A stretch of 64,000 nt of DNA from Cellulomonas sp. PhB150 (GTDB lineage: Bacteria > Actinomycetota > Actinomycetes > Actinomycetales > Cellulomonadaceae). The stretch's first letter is position 1. Each line of letters opens with the position of its first letter. Under the pieces are notes generated by a model, which saw only the letters and a list, made by a program, of their open reading frames with translations, made no database searches and was not told the DNA's origin. Positions 1-8,744 of this stretch are shown piece by piece. Location of the stretch: the NCBI RefSeq assembly GCF_003755175.1, contig NZ_RKHX01000001.1:1116001-1180000 (forward strand). The letters are read 5' to 3'. Made by a program: the position numbers and the translations under genes.

Positions 1-403
1 ACGCGTACTTCTCGTCCATCGACGGCTGGCCGACCGTGCCGGAGTGGATGTAGGTGGAGACCACCGTGACGCTGCGGGCGGGGGCCCCCTCGTGCGCGGC
101 GAGCTCGAGGTCGGCCTCGACCCACCGGCCGGTGTCCCCCGTGACCCCGGTCTTCAGCCCGATCCGCACCGCGCTCATCGGCAGGCGCGACGCGATCGCG
201 ACGCCCGAACGCCCCTTGGTCTCGCTCGCCTCGTGCGCGAGGTGCCAGCCCTCGGCGGCCAGGTGGTCGGCGAGGATCTCGTCGGAAGCACGAACCTCCT
301 GGAGCAGCAGCACGTCCGGCGTGCGCTTCTCGAGCCAGGTGTCCATCCCCCGGCGGAAGGCGGCACGGATGCCGTTGACGTTGACGCTTGCGATCGTGAG
401 CAC
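1..403 (-). CDS. xth: Exodeoxyribonuclease III (N-terminal part, runs off the window)
   Basis: About 134 residues of an exonuclease III/AP endonuclease of the EEP fold are present; the gene is cut by the left edge of the window. It begins IASVNVNGIRAA, which carries the metal-site Asn, followed by LLQEVRA near residue 36 with the catalytic Glu and GRSGVAIASR near residue 66. These are the usual early motifs of Xth enzymes, which cut DNA 5' of abasic sites during base excision repair. The GTG at 403-401 is chosen because the conserved strand starts immediately after it; an ATG a few bases upstream is out of frame. The C-terminal catalytic Asp and His lie outside the window, so intactness cannot be judged. 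Confidence 0.9.
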   Translation of the reverse strand, partial: MLTIASVNVNGIRAAFRRGMDTWLEKRTPDVLLLQEVRASDEILADHLAAEGWHLAHEASETKGRSGVAIASRLPMSAVRIGLKTGVTGDTGRWVEADLELAAHEGAPARSVTVVSTYIHSGTVGQPSMDEKYA

Positions 404-489
404 CCGCTCATCCAACCCCACGCCACCGACACGGGGCGCCGCCGCTCAGCCGACGACGAGCGCCGCACGCCGGAGCAGCACGTGCGCGC

Positions 490-975
490 TCACTCCCCCC
501 GGTACGCCGCCTCGAGTGCCGCGATGTCCAGCTTCACCTGCGTGAGCATCACGGCCGTCGCCCGCGCGGCCCCCGCCGGATCGGCGTCGGGCGCCAGGGT
601 CAGCTCGATGAGTCGACGCGGCACCACCTGCCAGGACAGCCCGAACCGGTCGGTCAGCCAGCCGCACTGCACCTCTTCGCCCCCGCCCTCGAGCAGCGCG
701 TCCCAGTAGCGGTCGACCTCCTCCTGGGTGTCGCAGTCGACGACCATCGAGAACGCCGCGTTGAGCTTGAGGTGCGGCCCCGCGGACAGCGCCTCGACCG
801 GCTGCCCGTCGAGCAGGAAGTGCACGACGAACGGGTCACCCTTCGCCACGCCCGGCATGTCCGCCGGGGCGTGCAGGACGTCGACGATCGAGGAGTTCGG
901 GAAGATCGAGACGTAGAACTGCGCGGCTTCGAGCGCGTTGTCGTCGAACCAGAGGTGCGGGTGGACGATGCCCAT
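490..975 (-). CDS. VOC-superfamily protein, PhnB / 3-dmu-9_3-mt type
   Basis: A 161-residue protein with the paired beta-alpha-beta-beta-beta layout of the vicinal oxygen chelate superfamily. It opens HPHLWFDDNALEAAQFYVSIF, has a central FVVHFLLDGQPVEAL strand and ends in TDRFGLSWQVVP, all typical of PhnB-like proteins mis-named for 3-demethylubiquinone methyltransferase. The length is normal for the family. Substrate and reaction are unknown for this subgroup; some members bind antibiotics or small electrophiles. It is transcribed toward xth, with a short gap and no sign of an operon. The ATG at 975 is the only plausible start before the conserved first strand. Confidence 0.85.
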   Translation of the reverse strand: MGIVHPHLWFDDNALEAAQFYVSIFPNSSIVDVLHAPADMPGVAKGDPFVVHFLLDGQPVEALSAGPHLKLNAAFSMVVDCDTQEEVDRYWDALLEGGGEEVQCGWLTDRFGLSWQVVPRRLIELTLAPDADPAGAARATAVMLTQVKLDIAALEAAYRGE

Positions 976-1001
976 GACGGGCCCCCTTCGGCCGGGCCGG
1001 G

Positions 1002-1048
1002 AACGAGGACCGCCCCCGGGGAAACCCCCGAGGGCGATCCTCGTCGTT
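1002..1048 (-). terminator. Intrinsic-type hairpin downstream of folD
   Basis: Arms AACGAGGACCGCCC and GGGCGATCCTCGTCGTT form a GC-rich stem with one mismatch and a short loop, placed just after the folD stop. There is no U-tract, as is common for actinobacterial terminators. Confidence 0.65.
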
Positions 1049-1057
1049 CCGCGACGG

Positions 1058-1945
1058 TCAGGCCAGGCCCGCGGCCCGCTCGGCCGAGTCGACGACGTTG
1101 CTGAGCAGCATCGCGCGGGTCATCGGGCCCACGCCGCCGGGGTTGGGCGAGACCCAGGACGCGACCTCGAGCACGCTCGGGTCGACGTCGCCGACCACGC
1201 GGCTGCGCCCGGTCTCCTCGTCCACGATGCGCGAGACGCCGACGTCGATGACGACCGCGCCGGGCTTGACGATCTCCGAGGTGATGACGCCCTGCACGCC
1301 CGCCGCCGCGATGATGACGTCCGCGTTGCGGGTGTGCTCGGCGAGGTCCTCGGTGCCGGTGTGCGTGAGGGTGACGGTCGCGTTGACCTCGCGCCGGGTG
1401 AGGAGCAGGCCGATGGACCGGCCCACGGTCACGCCGCGCCCGACGACGACCACGTCGGCGCCGGCCAGCGAGATGCCGTGCCGCTCGATGAGCTCGATGA
1501 TGCCGCGCGGCGTGCACGGCAGCGGGCTCGTGACCGGCTCGTTGACGCGCAGGACCAGGCGGCCCAGGTTCGTCGGGTGCAGGCCGTCGGCGTCCTTGTC
1601 GGGGTCGACGAGCTCGAGCACCCGGTTGGTGTCGATGCCCTTCGGCAGCGGCAGCTGGACGATGAACCCGGTGCAGGCCGGGTCCTCGTTCAGGCGCCGC
1701 ACCGCGGCCTCGATCTCCTCCTGGGTGGCCTCGGCGGGCAGGTCCTCGCGGAGCGAGGCGATGCCCACCTCCGCGCAGTCCTTGTGCTTGCCCGCCACGT
1801 ACCACTGCGAGCCCGGGTCCTCGCCGACGAGCAGCGTGCCGAGCCCGGGCGTGATCCCCCGCTCGGCCAGGGCCGCCACCCGGGAGGTCAGCTCGGCCTT
1901 GATGCTCGCCGCGGTCGCCTTGCCGTCCAGGACCTGTGCCGTCAT
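1058..1945 (-). CDS. folD: Methylenetetrahydrofolate dehydrogenase / cyclohydrolase FolD
   Basis: A bifunctional 295-residue enzyme that interconverts 5,10-methylene-THF and 10-formyl-THF with NADP. Visible motifs are [13 protein letters not shown] with the catalytic Lys, [10 protein letters not shown], the Rossmann segment [13 protein letters not shown] and the C-terminal [14 protein letters not shown]. The ATG at 1945 follows the glyA stop by one base, so the two genes are surely co-transcribed and translationally coupled. Because glyA is preceded by a ZTP riboswitch, folD should share that control. Length and motifs are normal; no anomaly is seen. Confidence 0.97.
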   Translation of the reverse strand: MTAQVLDGKATAASIKAELTSRVAALAERGITPGLGTLLVGEDPGSQWYVAGKHKDCAEVGIASLREDLPAEATQEEIEAAVRRLNEDPACTGFIVQLPLPKGIDTNRVLELVDPDKDADGLHPTNLGRLVLRVNEPVTSPLPCTPRGIIELIERHGISLAGADVVVVGRGVTVGRSIGLLLTRREVNATVTLTHTGTEDLAEHTRNADVIIAAAGVQGVITSEIVKPGAVVIDVGVSRIVDEETGRSRVVGDVDPSVLEVASWVSPNPGGVGPMTRAMLLSNVVDSAERAAGLA

Positions 1946-1946
1946 C

Positions 1947-3239
1947 TCAGTACTGCTCCAGGCCCGAGTACAGCGGGAACGCGTTCGCGAGCTTGGCGAC
2001 GCGCGCACGGAGGGGCTCGACGTCGACGGCCTCGCCCGCGACGAGCGCCTCCGCGATGATGTCGGCGACCTCCGTGAACTCGGCGTCACCGAAGCCGCGG
2101 GTGGCGAGCGCGGGGGTGCCGATCCGCAGGCCGGACGTGACCATGGGCGGGCGCGGGTCGTTGGGGACCGCGTTGCGGTTGACCGTGATGCCGACCTCGT
2201 GCAGGAGGTCCTCGGCCTGCTTGCCGTCGATCGCTGCGTCACGCAGGTCGACGAGCACCAGGTGGACGTCGGTCCCGCCGGACCGGATCGAGATGCCCGC
2301 ACCGGCGACGTCGGCCGCGGTGAGGCGCTCGGCCACGATCTGCGCGCCCCGGACCGTGCGCTCCTGGCGGTCCCGGAACTCGGGCGTGCCGGCGATCTTG
2401 AACGCGACGGCCTTCGCGGCGATCACGTGCATGAGCGGGCCGCCCTGCTGGCCGGGGAACACCGCCGAGTTGATCTTCTTCGCCAGGTCGGCGTCGTTCG
2501 TGAGGATGAAGCCCGAGCGCGGGCCGCCGATCGTCTTGTGCACGGTCGAGGAGACGACGTGGGCGTGCGGCACGGGCGACGGGTGGATGCCCGCCGCGAC
2601 GAGGCCCGCGAAGTGCGCCATGTCGACCCACAGGAGCGCGCCGACCTCGTCGGCGATCGCGCGGAACGCGGCGAAGTCGAGCGTGCGCGGGTAGGCGGAC
2701 CAGCCCGCGATGATCACCTTGGGCTTGTGCTCGACGGCGAGCCGGCGCACCTCGTCCATGTCGACGAGCGACGTGGTCGGGTCCACCCCGTAGGCGACGA
2801 TGTTGTACAGCCGGCCGGAGAAGTTGATCTTCATGCCGTGCGTGAGGTGGCCGCCCTGGTCCAGCGCCAGGCCGAGGATCGTGTCGCCGGGCCGGGCGAT
2901 CGCGTGCAGGACCGCGGCGTTGGCCGTGGCGCCGGAGTGCGGCTGGACGTTGGCGAACTCGGCGCCGAACAGGGCCTTGGCGCGGTCGATCGCGATGGTC
3001 TCCGCGATGTCGACCTGCTCGCAGCCGCCGTAGTAGCGGCGGCCGGGGTAGCCCTCGGCGTACTTGTTCGTCAGCACGGAGCCCTGCGCCTGCAGGACGG
3101 CCCGGGGGACGAAGTTCTCGGAGGCGATCATCTCGAGCGTGGACTGCTGGCGGGCCAGCTCGCCGTCGAGGACGGCGGCGATCTCCGGGTCGAGCTCGGA
3201 GATGTTCTGGTCGAGGAGGGGCGTGTTCTCGGGGCTCAT
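1947..3239 (-). CDS. glyA: Serine hydroxymethyltransferase
   Basis: A 430-residue PLP enzyme that makes glycine and 5,10-methylene-THF from serine and THF. Motifs are [11 protein letters not shown] near the N-terminus, YYGGCEQVD and [11 protein letters not shown], whose Lys (about residue 235) binds PLP. The ATG at 3239 is preceded by AAGGAG at good spacing. The reading frame is open further upstream, but that stretch is riboswitch RNA and does not resemble GlyA. folD follows one base after the stop. The product of glyA is the substrate of FolD, so the operon forms a serine to 10-formyl-THF module. Confidence 0.98.
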   Translation of the reverse strand: MSPENTPLLDQNISELDPEIAAVLDGELARQQSTLEMIASENFVPRAVLQAQGSVLTNKYAEGYPGRRYYGGCEQVDIAETIAIDRAKALFGAEFANVQPHSGATANAAVLHAIARPGDTILGLALDQGGHLTHGMKINFSGRLYNIVAYGVDPTTSLVDMDEVRRLAVEHKPKVIIAGWSAYPRTLDFAAFRAIADEVGALLWVDMAHFAGLVAAGIHPSPVPHAHVVSSTVHKTIGGPRSGFILTNDADLAKKINSAVFPGQQGGPLMHVIAAKAVAFKIAGTPEFRDRQERTVRGAQIVAERLTAADVAGAGISIRSGGTDVHLVLVDLRDAAIDGKQAEDLLHEVGITVNRNAVPNDPRPPMVTSGLRIGTPALATRGFGDAEFTEVADIIAEALVAGEAVDVEPLRARVAKLANAFPLYSGLEQY

Positions 3240-3318
3240 GCAAGCTCCTTCGGCAGCGTGCGGGTGCTGGATGGTCCGGCACCGCGCACTCGGTTGGGGA
3301 CCGGTGTGGTGGTGACCG

Positions 3319-3400
3319 GGGGCCCAGGCGTCCGACCCGTTGGTCCTGCTGCTCGTCGCTCCCCGGTGGTAACCCACCCGTTGCGCCAGTCACGACATCG
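3319..3400 (-). promoter_or_regulatory. ZTP (pfl motif) riboswitch in front of glyA-folD
   Basis: Read on the minus strand, the leader shows the three conserved blocks of the ZTP riboswitch in order: GTCGTGACTGGCGCA, ACCACCGGGGAGCGAC and CGCCTGGG. It ends about 80 nt before the glyA start. A nearly identical set occurs before purH at 38060-38140. ZTP/ZMP binding is known to turn on such genes when 10-formyl-THF is short. A weak CCGGT...ACCGG stem follows, but no U-tract, so translation control is more likely than termination. Confidence 0.9.
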
Positions 3401-3434
3401 CACACAGTAGCAAGCCGGCACCGCGGGCCACACC

Positions 3435-4940
3435 TCAGATGTAGCCGCCGAGACCCTTCGGAGCGCCCGCCGCGTCGTCCGCCGGGGCGGGCGCGCTCGC
3501 GCGCAGGAGCAGGTCGGATCCGTGCGACGCGGTCGTCGTCGCGAGCCACCGGATCCCCGACACCGGGCACTGCAGGAGGACGCCGGGCCGTCCCGTCGGC
3601 AGCAGGTCCGAGACGGGGACCCGCGCGCCGCCGAGGTGCGCCGAGCCGTAGGCCAGCGCGAACGGGCCGACGAGCGCGTCGGACTCCCAGCACCGGCAGA
3701 CCTGGGCGCCCGCGAGCCGCGCGACATCCTCGTCGGCCTCACGCCTCCGGACCTTCGACGCGTCCCGGTGGCGAGTGAGTCGGAGCCCGGCACCGAGACC
3801 CAGCACGCTGCCGCCCACGATCGGGACGAGCCACAGGATCGCGTGCACCCCGGTACCCACCTCCCGGCCGGCGACCGCACCGTCGAGCCCGATCCCGACC
3901 AGGACTCCGACGGTGAGCCCGACGAGCAGGCCCAGGGTCGGCCACGCGCGCACCTCGGTCAGGGACGACCCCGTCGCACCGCGACGCTCGTCGAAGCGCA
4001 GCCCCTCGATGCTCGACCAGACCTTCTCGTCGGTCTCGCTCATGCTCGGGACGAGCCGCACGAAGCGCCGCGCGAGCCGGCCGGCTCCGATCCCCAGAAG
4101 GAGGGCGACCGGGCTCTTCAGCGCCATGCCCAGCACGGCGCCCGCCGCGCCGCAGACCCACGGCACCACGCGACCGGCCATGCTGATCGCCGGCCTCGTG
4201 CGTGCGGCGAGCTCGTCCAAGGACGCCGCGGCCGGACTGGTCCGTCGCACCGCCGCGGCCAGGAGAGCCGCGCCGGCGTCGTCGCCGCGCCCGAGCAGGT
4301 GATCGATCGTCAGTCGGGTCGTCGCTGCGTCCTGGACGGGTCGCGGCGACATGGCACGCAGCGCGTTCGCCCACCCCATGACGGTCCCGACGGCCTCCGG
4401 GGCGTTCGTCCTGCTGCGTCCGGCGACCGACCCGGCGGCGGCGCGACTCATCGTGAACGTCGTGCGGACGCCGTGGTCGACGACGACGCTGCGCCACGCC
4501 TCGTCCGCCATCCCGGCCTGCCCGACGCTCTCCGCGGCGATCGCCAGGACGTACAGGAAGCGCACCCGCAGAGCAGGCGGGACGTGGGGGCCGACCGCGA
4601 CCAGAGCCGAGAACGCGGCGACGTCGCCGCGGCACGAGCGCGCGCCGAGCGCGAGCACCCCGTCCATGGACTGCGGGCCCTCCGGCGCGACCTCGTGCGC
4701 ACCGATCTCGGCCAGGGCGCGCAGCGTCGCCTCAGGATCGCGCCGCAGGTAGGCGGCGTTGGCACGCAGGGAGGCCGTGCGCTCCGGGGCCGCGCCCGAG
4801 GTCCGCGCCAGCACCTCCATCAGCTCGACGTCGTCGACCGCGTCGGCGGACTGCGCCCAGTCGAGCACCATGGCAGCGAGGTCGTCCCCGGTCGGACGCG
4901 TCGCCGCCTGCGTCGGCGGAGCGAAAGGGTCGAATGGCAT
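3435..4940 (-). CDS. Hypothetical membrane protein with alpha-helical N-terminal domain
   Basis: About 501 residues that I do not recognise as a named family. The first 250 residues are Ala-rich and helical, with repeats of hydrophobic and acidic positions that could be a TPR-like fold. Two strongly hydrophobic stretches follow: one in the middle (VPWVCGAAGAVLGMAL) and a pair further on (LGLLVGLTVGVLVGIGL and ILWLVPIVGGSVLGLG). The C-terminal region is soluble and contains the Cys pair VCRCWE. The ATG at 4940 is used, since the frame upstream runs into the promoter of the divergent secreted protein; a GTG at 4949 is an alternative. Confidence 0.6.
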   Translation of the reverse strand: MPFDPFAPPTQAATRPTGDDLAAMVLDWAQSADAVDDVELMEVLARTSGAAPERTASLRANAAYLRRDPEATLRALAEIGAHEVAPEGPQSMDGVLALGARSCRGDVAAFSALVAVGPHVPPALRVRFLYVLAIAAESVGQAGMADEAWRSVVVDHGVRTTFTMSRAAAGSVAGRSRTNAPEAVGTVMGWANALRAMSPRPVQDAATTRLTIDHLLGRGDDAGAALLAAAVRRTSPAAASLDELAARTRPAISMAGRVVPWVCGAAGAVLGMALKSPVALLLGIGAGRLARRFVRLVPSMSETDEKVWSSIEGLRFDERRGATGSSLTEVRAWPTLGLLVGLTVGVLVGIGLDGAVAGREVGTGVHAILWLVPIVGGSVLGLGAGLRLTRHRDASKVRRREADEDVARLAGAQVCRCWESDALVGPFALAYGSAHLGGARVPVSDLLPTGRPGVLLQCPVSGIRWLATTTASHGSDLLLRASAPAPADDAAGAPKGLGGYI

Positions 4941-5070
4941 GTCACTCACGTCGGCATCCGGGATGGTCGGCTTGAGCAACCGAGTCCGGCCCGGACCGAC
5001 GATCCGCTGTGCGCGGACCCGATTCGCGGCTACGCTCTGCCGGATCGTCCGACAGTCGAGGAGGCCTGCC

Positions 5071-5964
5071 GTGGCCAGACGTGCCCGCTGGATCGCTGCG
5101 TCGCTCGTCGCAGCTCTGCTCGCCACCCTCGGACTCGTCCTGGCGCCGTCGGCGAGCGCCGCCGTGAAGACCTTCGTCAGCGTGATCCCGCCGTCGTACG
5201 CGCTGTCCACCGCCACCGTGAAGTTCAGCGGCACCGTCTACCCGGCGCTCGGCCAGAAGGTCAGCGTCCAGCGCAAGGACGGCAGCAGGTGGGTCACGGT
5301 CGACACCGCGAAGGTCTCGCGGTCGTCGGCGAAGTTCTCGGTCGCGTACAAGGCCAAGCCCGGCAAGAAGTCGTTCCGCCTGGTGGTCGCCAAGACGTCC
5401 CAGTCCACGTCCAAGACGCAGAAGTGGACGACGTGGACGACCGACGGGGTGAAGTACAAGTCGTACATCGCGCGCGCCCGCTCCTACATGAAGGCGTACT
5501 GCCCGCGCACCCCGATCTTCGTCAGCACCAACCTCGTCGACTCGTACACGGTCGGCATGGCGACCGAGAAGTACGCGTGGGTCAGCACCGTGGCCGGCAA
5601 GAAGACCTACACCTGGCAGCACCAGATCCACCTGCAGGGCGGGATGACGAAGGCCGAGCTGCGGCACGTCGCGCTGCACGAGTGCGCGCACGTCGTCCAG
5701 TTCCGGCGGCTCGTCAAGGGTCCCGAGGCCCGCGAGAAGGCGGAGCGCACCACCGCCAAGGTGTTCAAGGCCCGCGCGGGCGAGTACGGCGACGGCAACG
5801 AGCGGCAGGCCGACTGCATGGCGATCGTGATCACCAAGAAGAAGCAGTACGGCGGCTACACGCAGTACTGCGGCGGGGCGCGCGCGACCTCGGCGAAGGC
5901 GCTGTGGAAGGCCTACGGCAAGAAGTACCAGGCGCCGGTCTACACGTTCACACGCTCGTCCTGA
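5071..5964 (+). CDS. Secreted putative zinc metallopeptidase (HExxH)
   Basis: A 297-residue exported protein. The GTG at 5071 follows GAGGAGG and opens a clear signal peptide (RRARWIAASLVAALLATLGL, cleavage near ASAA). Residues of about 31-125 look like a beta-rich Ig-type domain with Lys- and Ser-rich strands. The C-terminal half carries ALHECAHVV, matching HExxH, and about 45 residues later NERQADCM, which could supply the third zinc ligand as in gluzincins. I cannot name the family. It sits alone between a divergent membrane protein and a convergent kinase gene. The very basic composition suggests association with the wall or other polyanions; this is inference. Confidence 0.7.
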   Translation: MARRARWIAASLVAALLATLGLVLAPSASAAVKTFVSVIPPSYALSTATVKFSGTVYPALGQKVSVQRKDGSRWVTVDTAKVSRSSAKFSVAYKAKPGKKSFRLVVAKTSQSTSKTQKWTTWTTDGVKYKSYIARARSYMKAYCPRTPIFVSTNLVDSYTVGMATEKYAWVSTVAGKKTYTWQHQIHLQGGMTKAELRHVALHECAHVVQFRRLVKGPEAREKAERTTAKVFKARAGEYGDGNERQADCMAIVITKKKQYGGYTQYCGGARATSAKALWKAYGKKYQAPVYTFTRSS

Positions 5965-5989
5965 CCCGTCGCTGACCGGTCACGTCGCG

Positions 5990-6700
5990 TCACGTCGCGT
6001 CCCACAGCCGGCGGTAGAAGGCGATCCGCTCGGCGTCGGGGTCGACGCCGTACGCCTCGTAGACGACCGGCGCGAAGCCCGGGCCGTAGTTCCACTCGGT
6101 GCTCCACGCCGCGATGGCGAGGTCGGCCCACCGGTCGGCCGTGCCGAGGGTCCCGAGGTCGACGTGGGCCGCCCACGTGCCGTCGTCGGCCAGCAGGGTG
6201 TTGGGCGCGCACGCGTCGCCGTGGCAGACGACGAGCACGTCGACCGCGGGCGCCTCGGCGACCAGCTCTGCCGACGAGCCCGCCCGGCGGACCCGGGAGG
6301 CGACGCCCCAGTCGAACGGGCACTCCGCCACGGGCAGCGCGTCGTGCAGGGCTCGCAGGCCGGCGCCGATCGCCCGGGCCGCGACCGCCGGCTCCGCCAC
6401 CCAGCGCGGGTCGACCGCACTGCGGGCCGGGATCGCGCGCGTCACGAGCCACGAGCCCTCGTCGTCGGACCCGTGCTCGAGCACCTCGGGCACCGGCGTC
6501 CACGCGGCGGCCCAGCCCAGGCGCGCGGCCTCGGGTGCGAGGTCGGTCGGAGCCCACTTGAGGTAGCGGTCGGCCGCCCGGAACGTCAGCCCGCCGGCCT
6601 CGTTCGCCCACACGGGCTCGAGCGCGTCGCCGCGCGCGAGGCGGGCGACGGCCGCGGGCACGTCGACCGGGCCGTCCGGGCGGCCGGACAGCTCGCGCAC
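5990..6700 (-). CDS. APH(3')-like aminoglycoside phosphotransferase family protein
   Basis: About 236 residues of a kinase-fold phosphotransferase. The signature is VVCHGDACAPNTLL, matching the HGDxxxxN catalytic loop, followed by HVDLGTLGTADRWADLAIA, which resembles the DLGxxGxADRxxDLA segment of APH(3') enzymes. DRYLKWAP near the N-terminus carries the expected nucleotide-contact Lys. APH(3') enzymes phosphorylate kanamycin-type drugs, but many homologues act on other substrates, so resistance is not proven. The GTG at 6700 lies 7 nt after the stop of the upstream GNAT gene, so the two are probably co-transcribed. The start is uncertain because no strong ribosome-binding site is seen. Confidence 0.8.
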   Translation of the reverse strand: MRELSGRPDGPVDVPAAVARLARGDALEPVWANEAGGLTFRAADRYLKWAPTDLAPEAARLGWAAAWTPVPEVLEHGSDDEGSWLVTRAIPARSAVDPRWVAEPAVAARAIGAGLRALHDALPVAECPFDWGVASRVRRAGSSAELVAEAPAVDVLVVCHGDACAPNTLLADDGTWAAHVDLGTLGTADRWADLAIAAWSTEWNYGPGFAPVVYEAYGVDPDAERIAFYRRLWDAT

Positions 6701-6707
6701 CTGCTCG

Positions 6708-7196
6708 TCAGGCGTCGGGGTCGCCGAGCGTCTTGCGCAGGAACGCGTACGTGAGGTCGCCCGCGGTCTGGTCGTGCTGGTGCTCGTAGCCGTGCTTGGC
6801 GTACAGGGCCAGGTTCTGCACCGAGTCACGCCCGGTGAACACCCAGACCTCCTCGATGCCGTCGGGCAGGTACGGGAGGATCGCGAGCAGCATCTGCGTG
6901 CCGAACCCGAGCCCCTGCAGGTCCGGGGCCACCGCGAAACGGCCGAGCGTCGCCTTGGAGCCCTCGATGAGCACGCGGATGGAGCCGACCATGCGGTGCC
7001 CGTACCAGCCGCCGAGCGTGATCACGCCCTCGGCCTGCAGGTCCTCAGACAGCTCTCCGAGCGTCTGGGTCAACGGCGGGATGTGGGGGTCGCCGTACTG
7101 CTGGGCCTCGGTCACGAAGGCGGCGCGGCGCAGCGTGAGCAGCTCACCCACCTCGTCGAGGGTGACCGGGCGGATGTCGAGGTCGGCCTGCGTCAT
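6708..7196 (-). CDS. GNAT-family N-acetyltransferase
   Basis: A 162-residue single-domain GNAT. ATLGRFAVAPDLQGLGFGTQML is motif A, with the acetyl-CoA pyrophosphate loop LQGLGFG; the C-terminal ALYAKHGYEHQ is motif B. The substrate is not predictable. The gene is upstream of and probably co-transcribed with the APH-like kinase, an arrangement that would suit two small-molecule modifying enzymes. The ATG at 7196 precedes the conserved first strand (LDIRPVTLDEV). Confidence 0.88.
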   Translation of the reverse strand: MTQADLDIRPVTLDEVGELLTLRRAAFVTEAQQYGDPHIPPLTQTLGELSEDLQAEGVITLGGWYGHRMVGSIRVLIEGSKATLGRFAVAPDLQGLGFGTQMLLAILPYLPDGIEEVWVFTGRDSVQNLALYAKHGYEHQHDQTAGDLTYAFLRKTLGDPDA

Positions 7197-7322
7197 GACC
7201 CCATCGTGTCAGCCCGGCGCGCGGGTGCACGACTCCGACCGCCCGTGTCACCCGCCGCGTCCCATCCTGCGGATGGTGGGCGCCAGGGCGCGCGCGCGGG
7301 TCGCCGCACTACTCTCGGCCTC

Positions 7323-8198
7323 GTGCCTCTTGCCGAGCCCCTCCCGACGGACGACGCGACCCACTGGGTCCTGACCCTGTCCTGCCCCGACCGACCCGGC
7401 ATCGTGCACGCCGTGGCCGGCCTGCTCGCCGAGCACGGCGGCAACATCACCGAGTCGCAGCAGTTCGGGAACCCGCTCTCGGGGCTGTTCTTCATGCGCG
7501 TGCAGGTCACCGCGTCGGTGGGCCGACCGGTCCTCGAGGCCGCACTGGAGGGCCTGACCAAGGAGTTCGGCCTGACCTGGTCGCTCGACGTCGCCGGCCG
7601 CCCGGTGCGCACGCTCGTCATGGGCTCGACCGCGGCGCACTGCCTCAACGACCTGGCGTTCCGGCAGCGTTCGGAGAACCTGCCGGTCGAGCTGGTCGCG
7701 GTCGTCTCGAACCACACGGCGCTCGAGCCGCTCGCCGACTTCTACGGCATCCCGTTCCACCACGTGCCGGTGACGACCGCGACCAAGGCGGACGCCGAGG
7801 CCCGGCTGCTGGCGCTGGTCGAGGAGCTCGACGTCGAGCTCGTCGTGCTGGCGCGCTACATGCAGATCCTGTCGGACGACCTGTGCCGCGCCCTGTCCGG
7901 CCGGGTCATCAACATCCACCACTCGTTCCTGCCCTCGTTCAAGGGCGCCCGGCCGTACGCGCAGGCGCACGAGCGCGGCGTCAAGCTCATCGGCGCGACC
8001 GCGCACTACGTGACGGGCGACCTCGACGAGGGCCCGATCATCGAGCAGGACGTCGAGCGGGTCGACCACTCCCGGTCGGTCGAGAACCTCGTCGCGCTGG
8101 GCCAGGACGTCGAGCGTCGGGCCCTGGCCCGGGCCGTCCGCTGGCACGCCGAGCACCGCGTCCTGCTGGACGGGCACCGCACCATCGTCTTCCGCTGA
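7323..8198 (+). CDS. purU: Formyltetrahydrofolate deformylase PurU
   Basis: A 291-residue enzyme that hydrolyses 10-formyl-THF to THF and formate. Residues of about 12-90 are an ACT domain (WVLTLSCPDRPGIVHAVAGLL). The rest is a formyltransferase-type domain with NIHHSFLPSFKGARPY and GDLDEGPIIEQDV, which give the catalytic Asn-His-Asp set. The GTG at 7323 is chosen because TACTCT at 7310-7315 lies 7 nt before it, the spacing of a leaderless mRNA; nothing Purine-like lies upstream. PurU balances the folate pool that GlyA-FolD, PurN and PurH draw on elsewhere in this window. Confidence 0.95.
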   Translation: MPLAEPLPTDDATHWVLTLSCPDRPGIVHAVAGLLAEHGGNITESQQFGNPLSGLFFMRVQVTASVGRPVLEAALEGLTKEFGLTWSLDVAGRPVRTLVMGSTAAHCLNDLAFRQRSENLPVELVAVVSNHTALEPLADFYGIPFHHVPVTTATKADAEARLLALVEELDVELVVLARYMQILSDDLCRALSGRVINIHHSFLPSFKGARPYAQAHERGVKLIGATAHYVTGDLDEGPIIEQDVERVDHSRSVENLVALGQDVERRALARAVRWHAEHRVLLDGHRTIVFR

Positions 8199-8275
8199 CC
8201 CGATCGGCGAGCGCATGGGTGTGCGGCACGCCGCGCGCGCCCCGGCGTGTCGCCACCCACCGGTTCACCCACCCC

Positions 8276-8334
8276 TTGACGCATCGCGGACCGCGGCGTA
8301 CCTTCGTATTCAACGCATTGGTTGATCAATCGAT
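8276..8334 (+). promoter_or_regulatory. Promoter and operator-like palindrome of the ArsR-SRPBCC pair
   Basis: TTGACG at 8276-8281 and TACCTT at 8299-8304 are separated by 17 bp. About 12 bp further, ATTGGTTGATCAATCGAT (8317-8334) is an imperfect 18-bp palindrome centred on TTGATCAA, in an AT-rich patch. It fits an autoregulatory ArsR site just downstream of the start of transcription. Confidence 0.7.
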
Positions 8335-8345
8335 AGGTAGATGAC

Positions 8346-8744
8346 GTGCTTCCTGATCCGACCTCCGACGACCGGCTCGACCGCGCGTTCGTCGCGCTGG
8401 GCGACCCGGTGCGGCGGCGGATCGTGGCCCGGCTCAGCCGCGGTCCCGTCACGGTCGGCGACCTCGCCGCACCGTTCGAGATCTCGCTGCAGGCGGTCTC
8501 CAAGCACATCCAGGTGCTCGAGCAGGCAGGGCTCGTCACGCGCACGCGCGACGCCCAGCGCCGGCCGGTGCACCTCAACCCGGGCGCCCTCGAGGAGCTC
8601 ACCGCGTGGATCGACCGCTACCGGCTGATCCACGAGCAGAGCTACCGAAGCCTCGACGCGCTCCTCTCGTCACCACCAGCAGCACCACCGTCCGACCGGC
8701 CCGCCGACCTCGGCCCGGTCACCCACCAGGAGGAACGACCATGA
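8346..8744 (+). CDS. ArsR-type winged-helix repressor
   Basis: A 132-residue winged-helix regulator of the ArsR class. It shows AFVALGDPVRRRIVARLS, the recognition helix ISLQAVSKHIQVLEQAGLV and the wing RRPVHLNP. No Cys metal site is visible, so it is not a classic metal sensor. It overlaps the next gene (an SRPBCC protein) by four bases. ArsR-SRPBCC pairs of this kind are common in Actinobacteria, and the ligand is usually unknown. The GTG at 8346 is taken as start; the tail after residue 105 is Pro/Ala-rich. It probably represses its own promoter at 8276-8334. Confidence 0.9.
   Translation: MLPDPTSDDRLDRAFVALGDPVRRRIVARLSRGPVTVGDLAAPFEISLQAVSKHIQVLEQAGLVTRTRDAQRRPVHLNPGALEELTAWIDRYRLIHEQSYRSLDALLSSPPAAPPSDRPADLGPVTHQEERP

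Noticed and set aside
1946-2302. Longer N-terminus for FolD
   Set aside because: The frame stays open upstream into glyA, but FolD homology begins at the ATG at 1945, directly after the glyA stop.
3240-3377. Longer N-terminus for GlyA
   Set aside because: The upstream codons are the ZTP riboswitch and leader; a good ribosome-binding site precedes the ATG at 3239.
4759-5070. Longer N-terminus for the secreted HExxH protein
   Set aside because: It would cover the start of the divergent gene and hide the signal peptide; GAGGAGG precedes the GTG at 5071.
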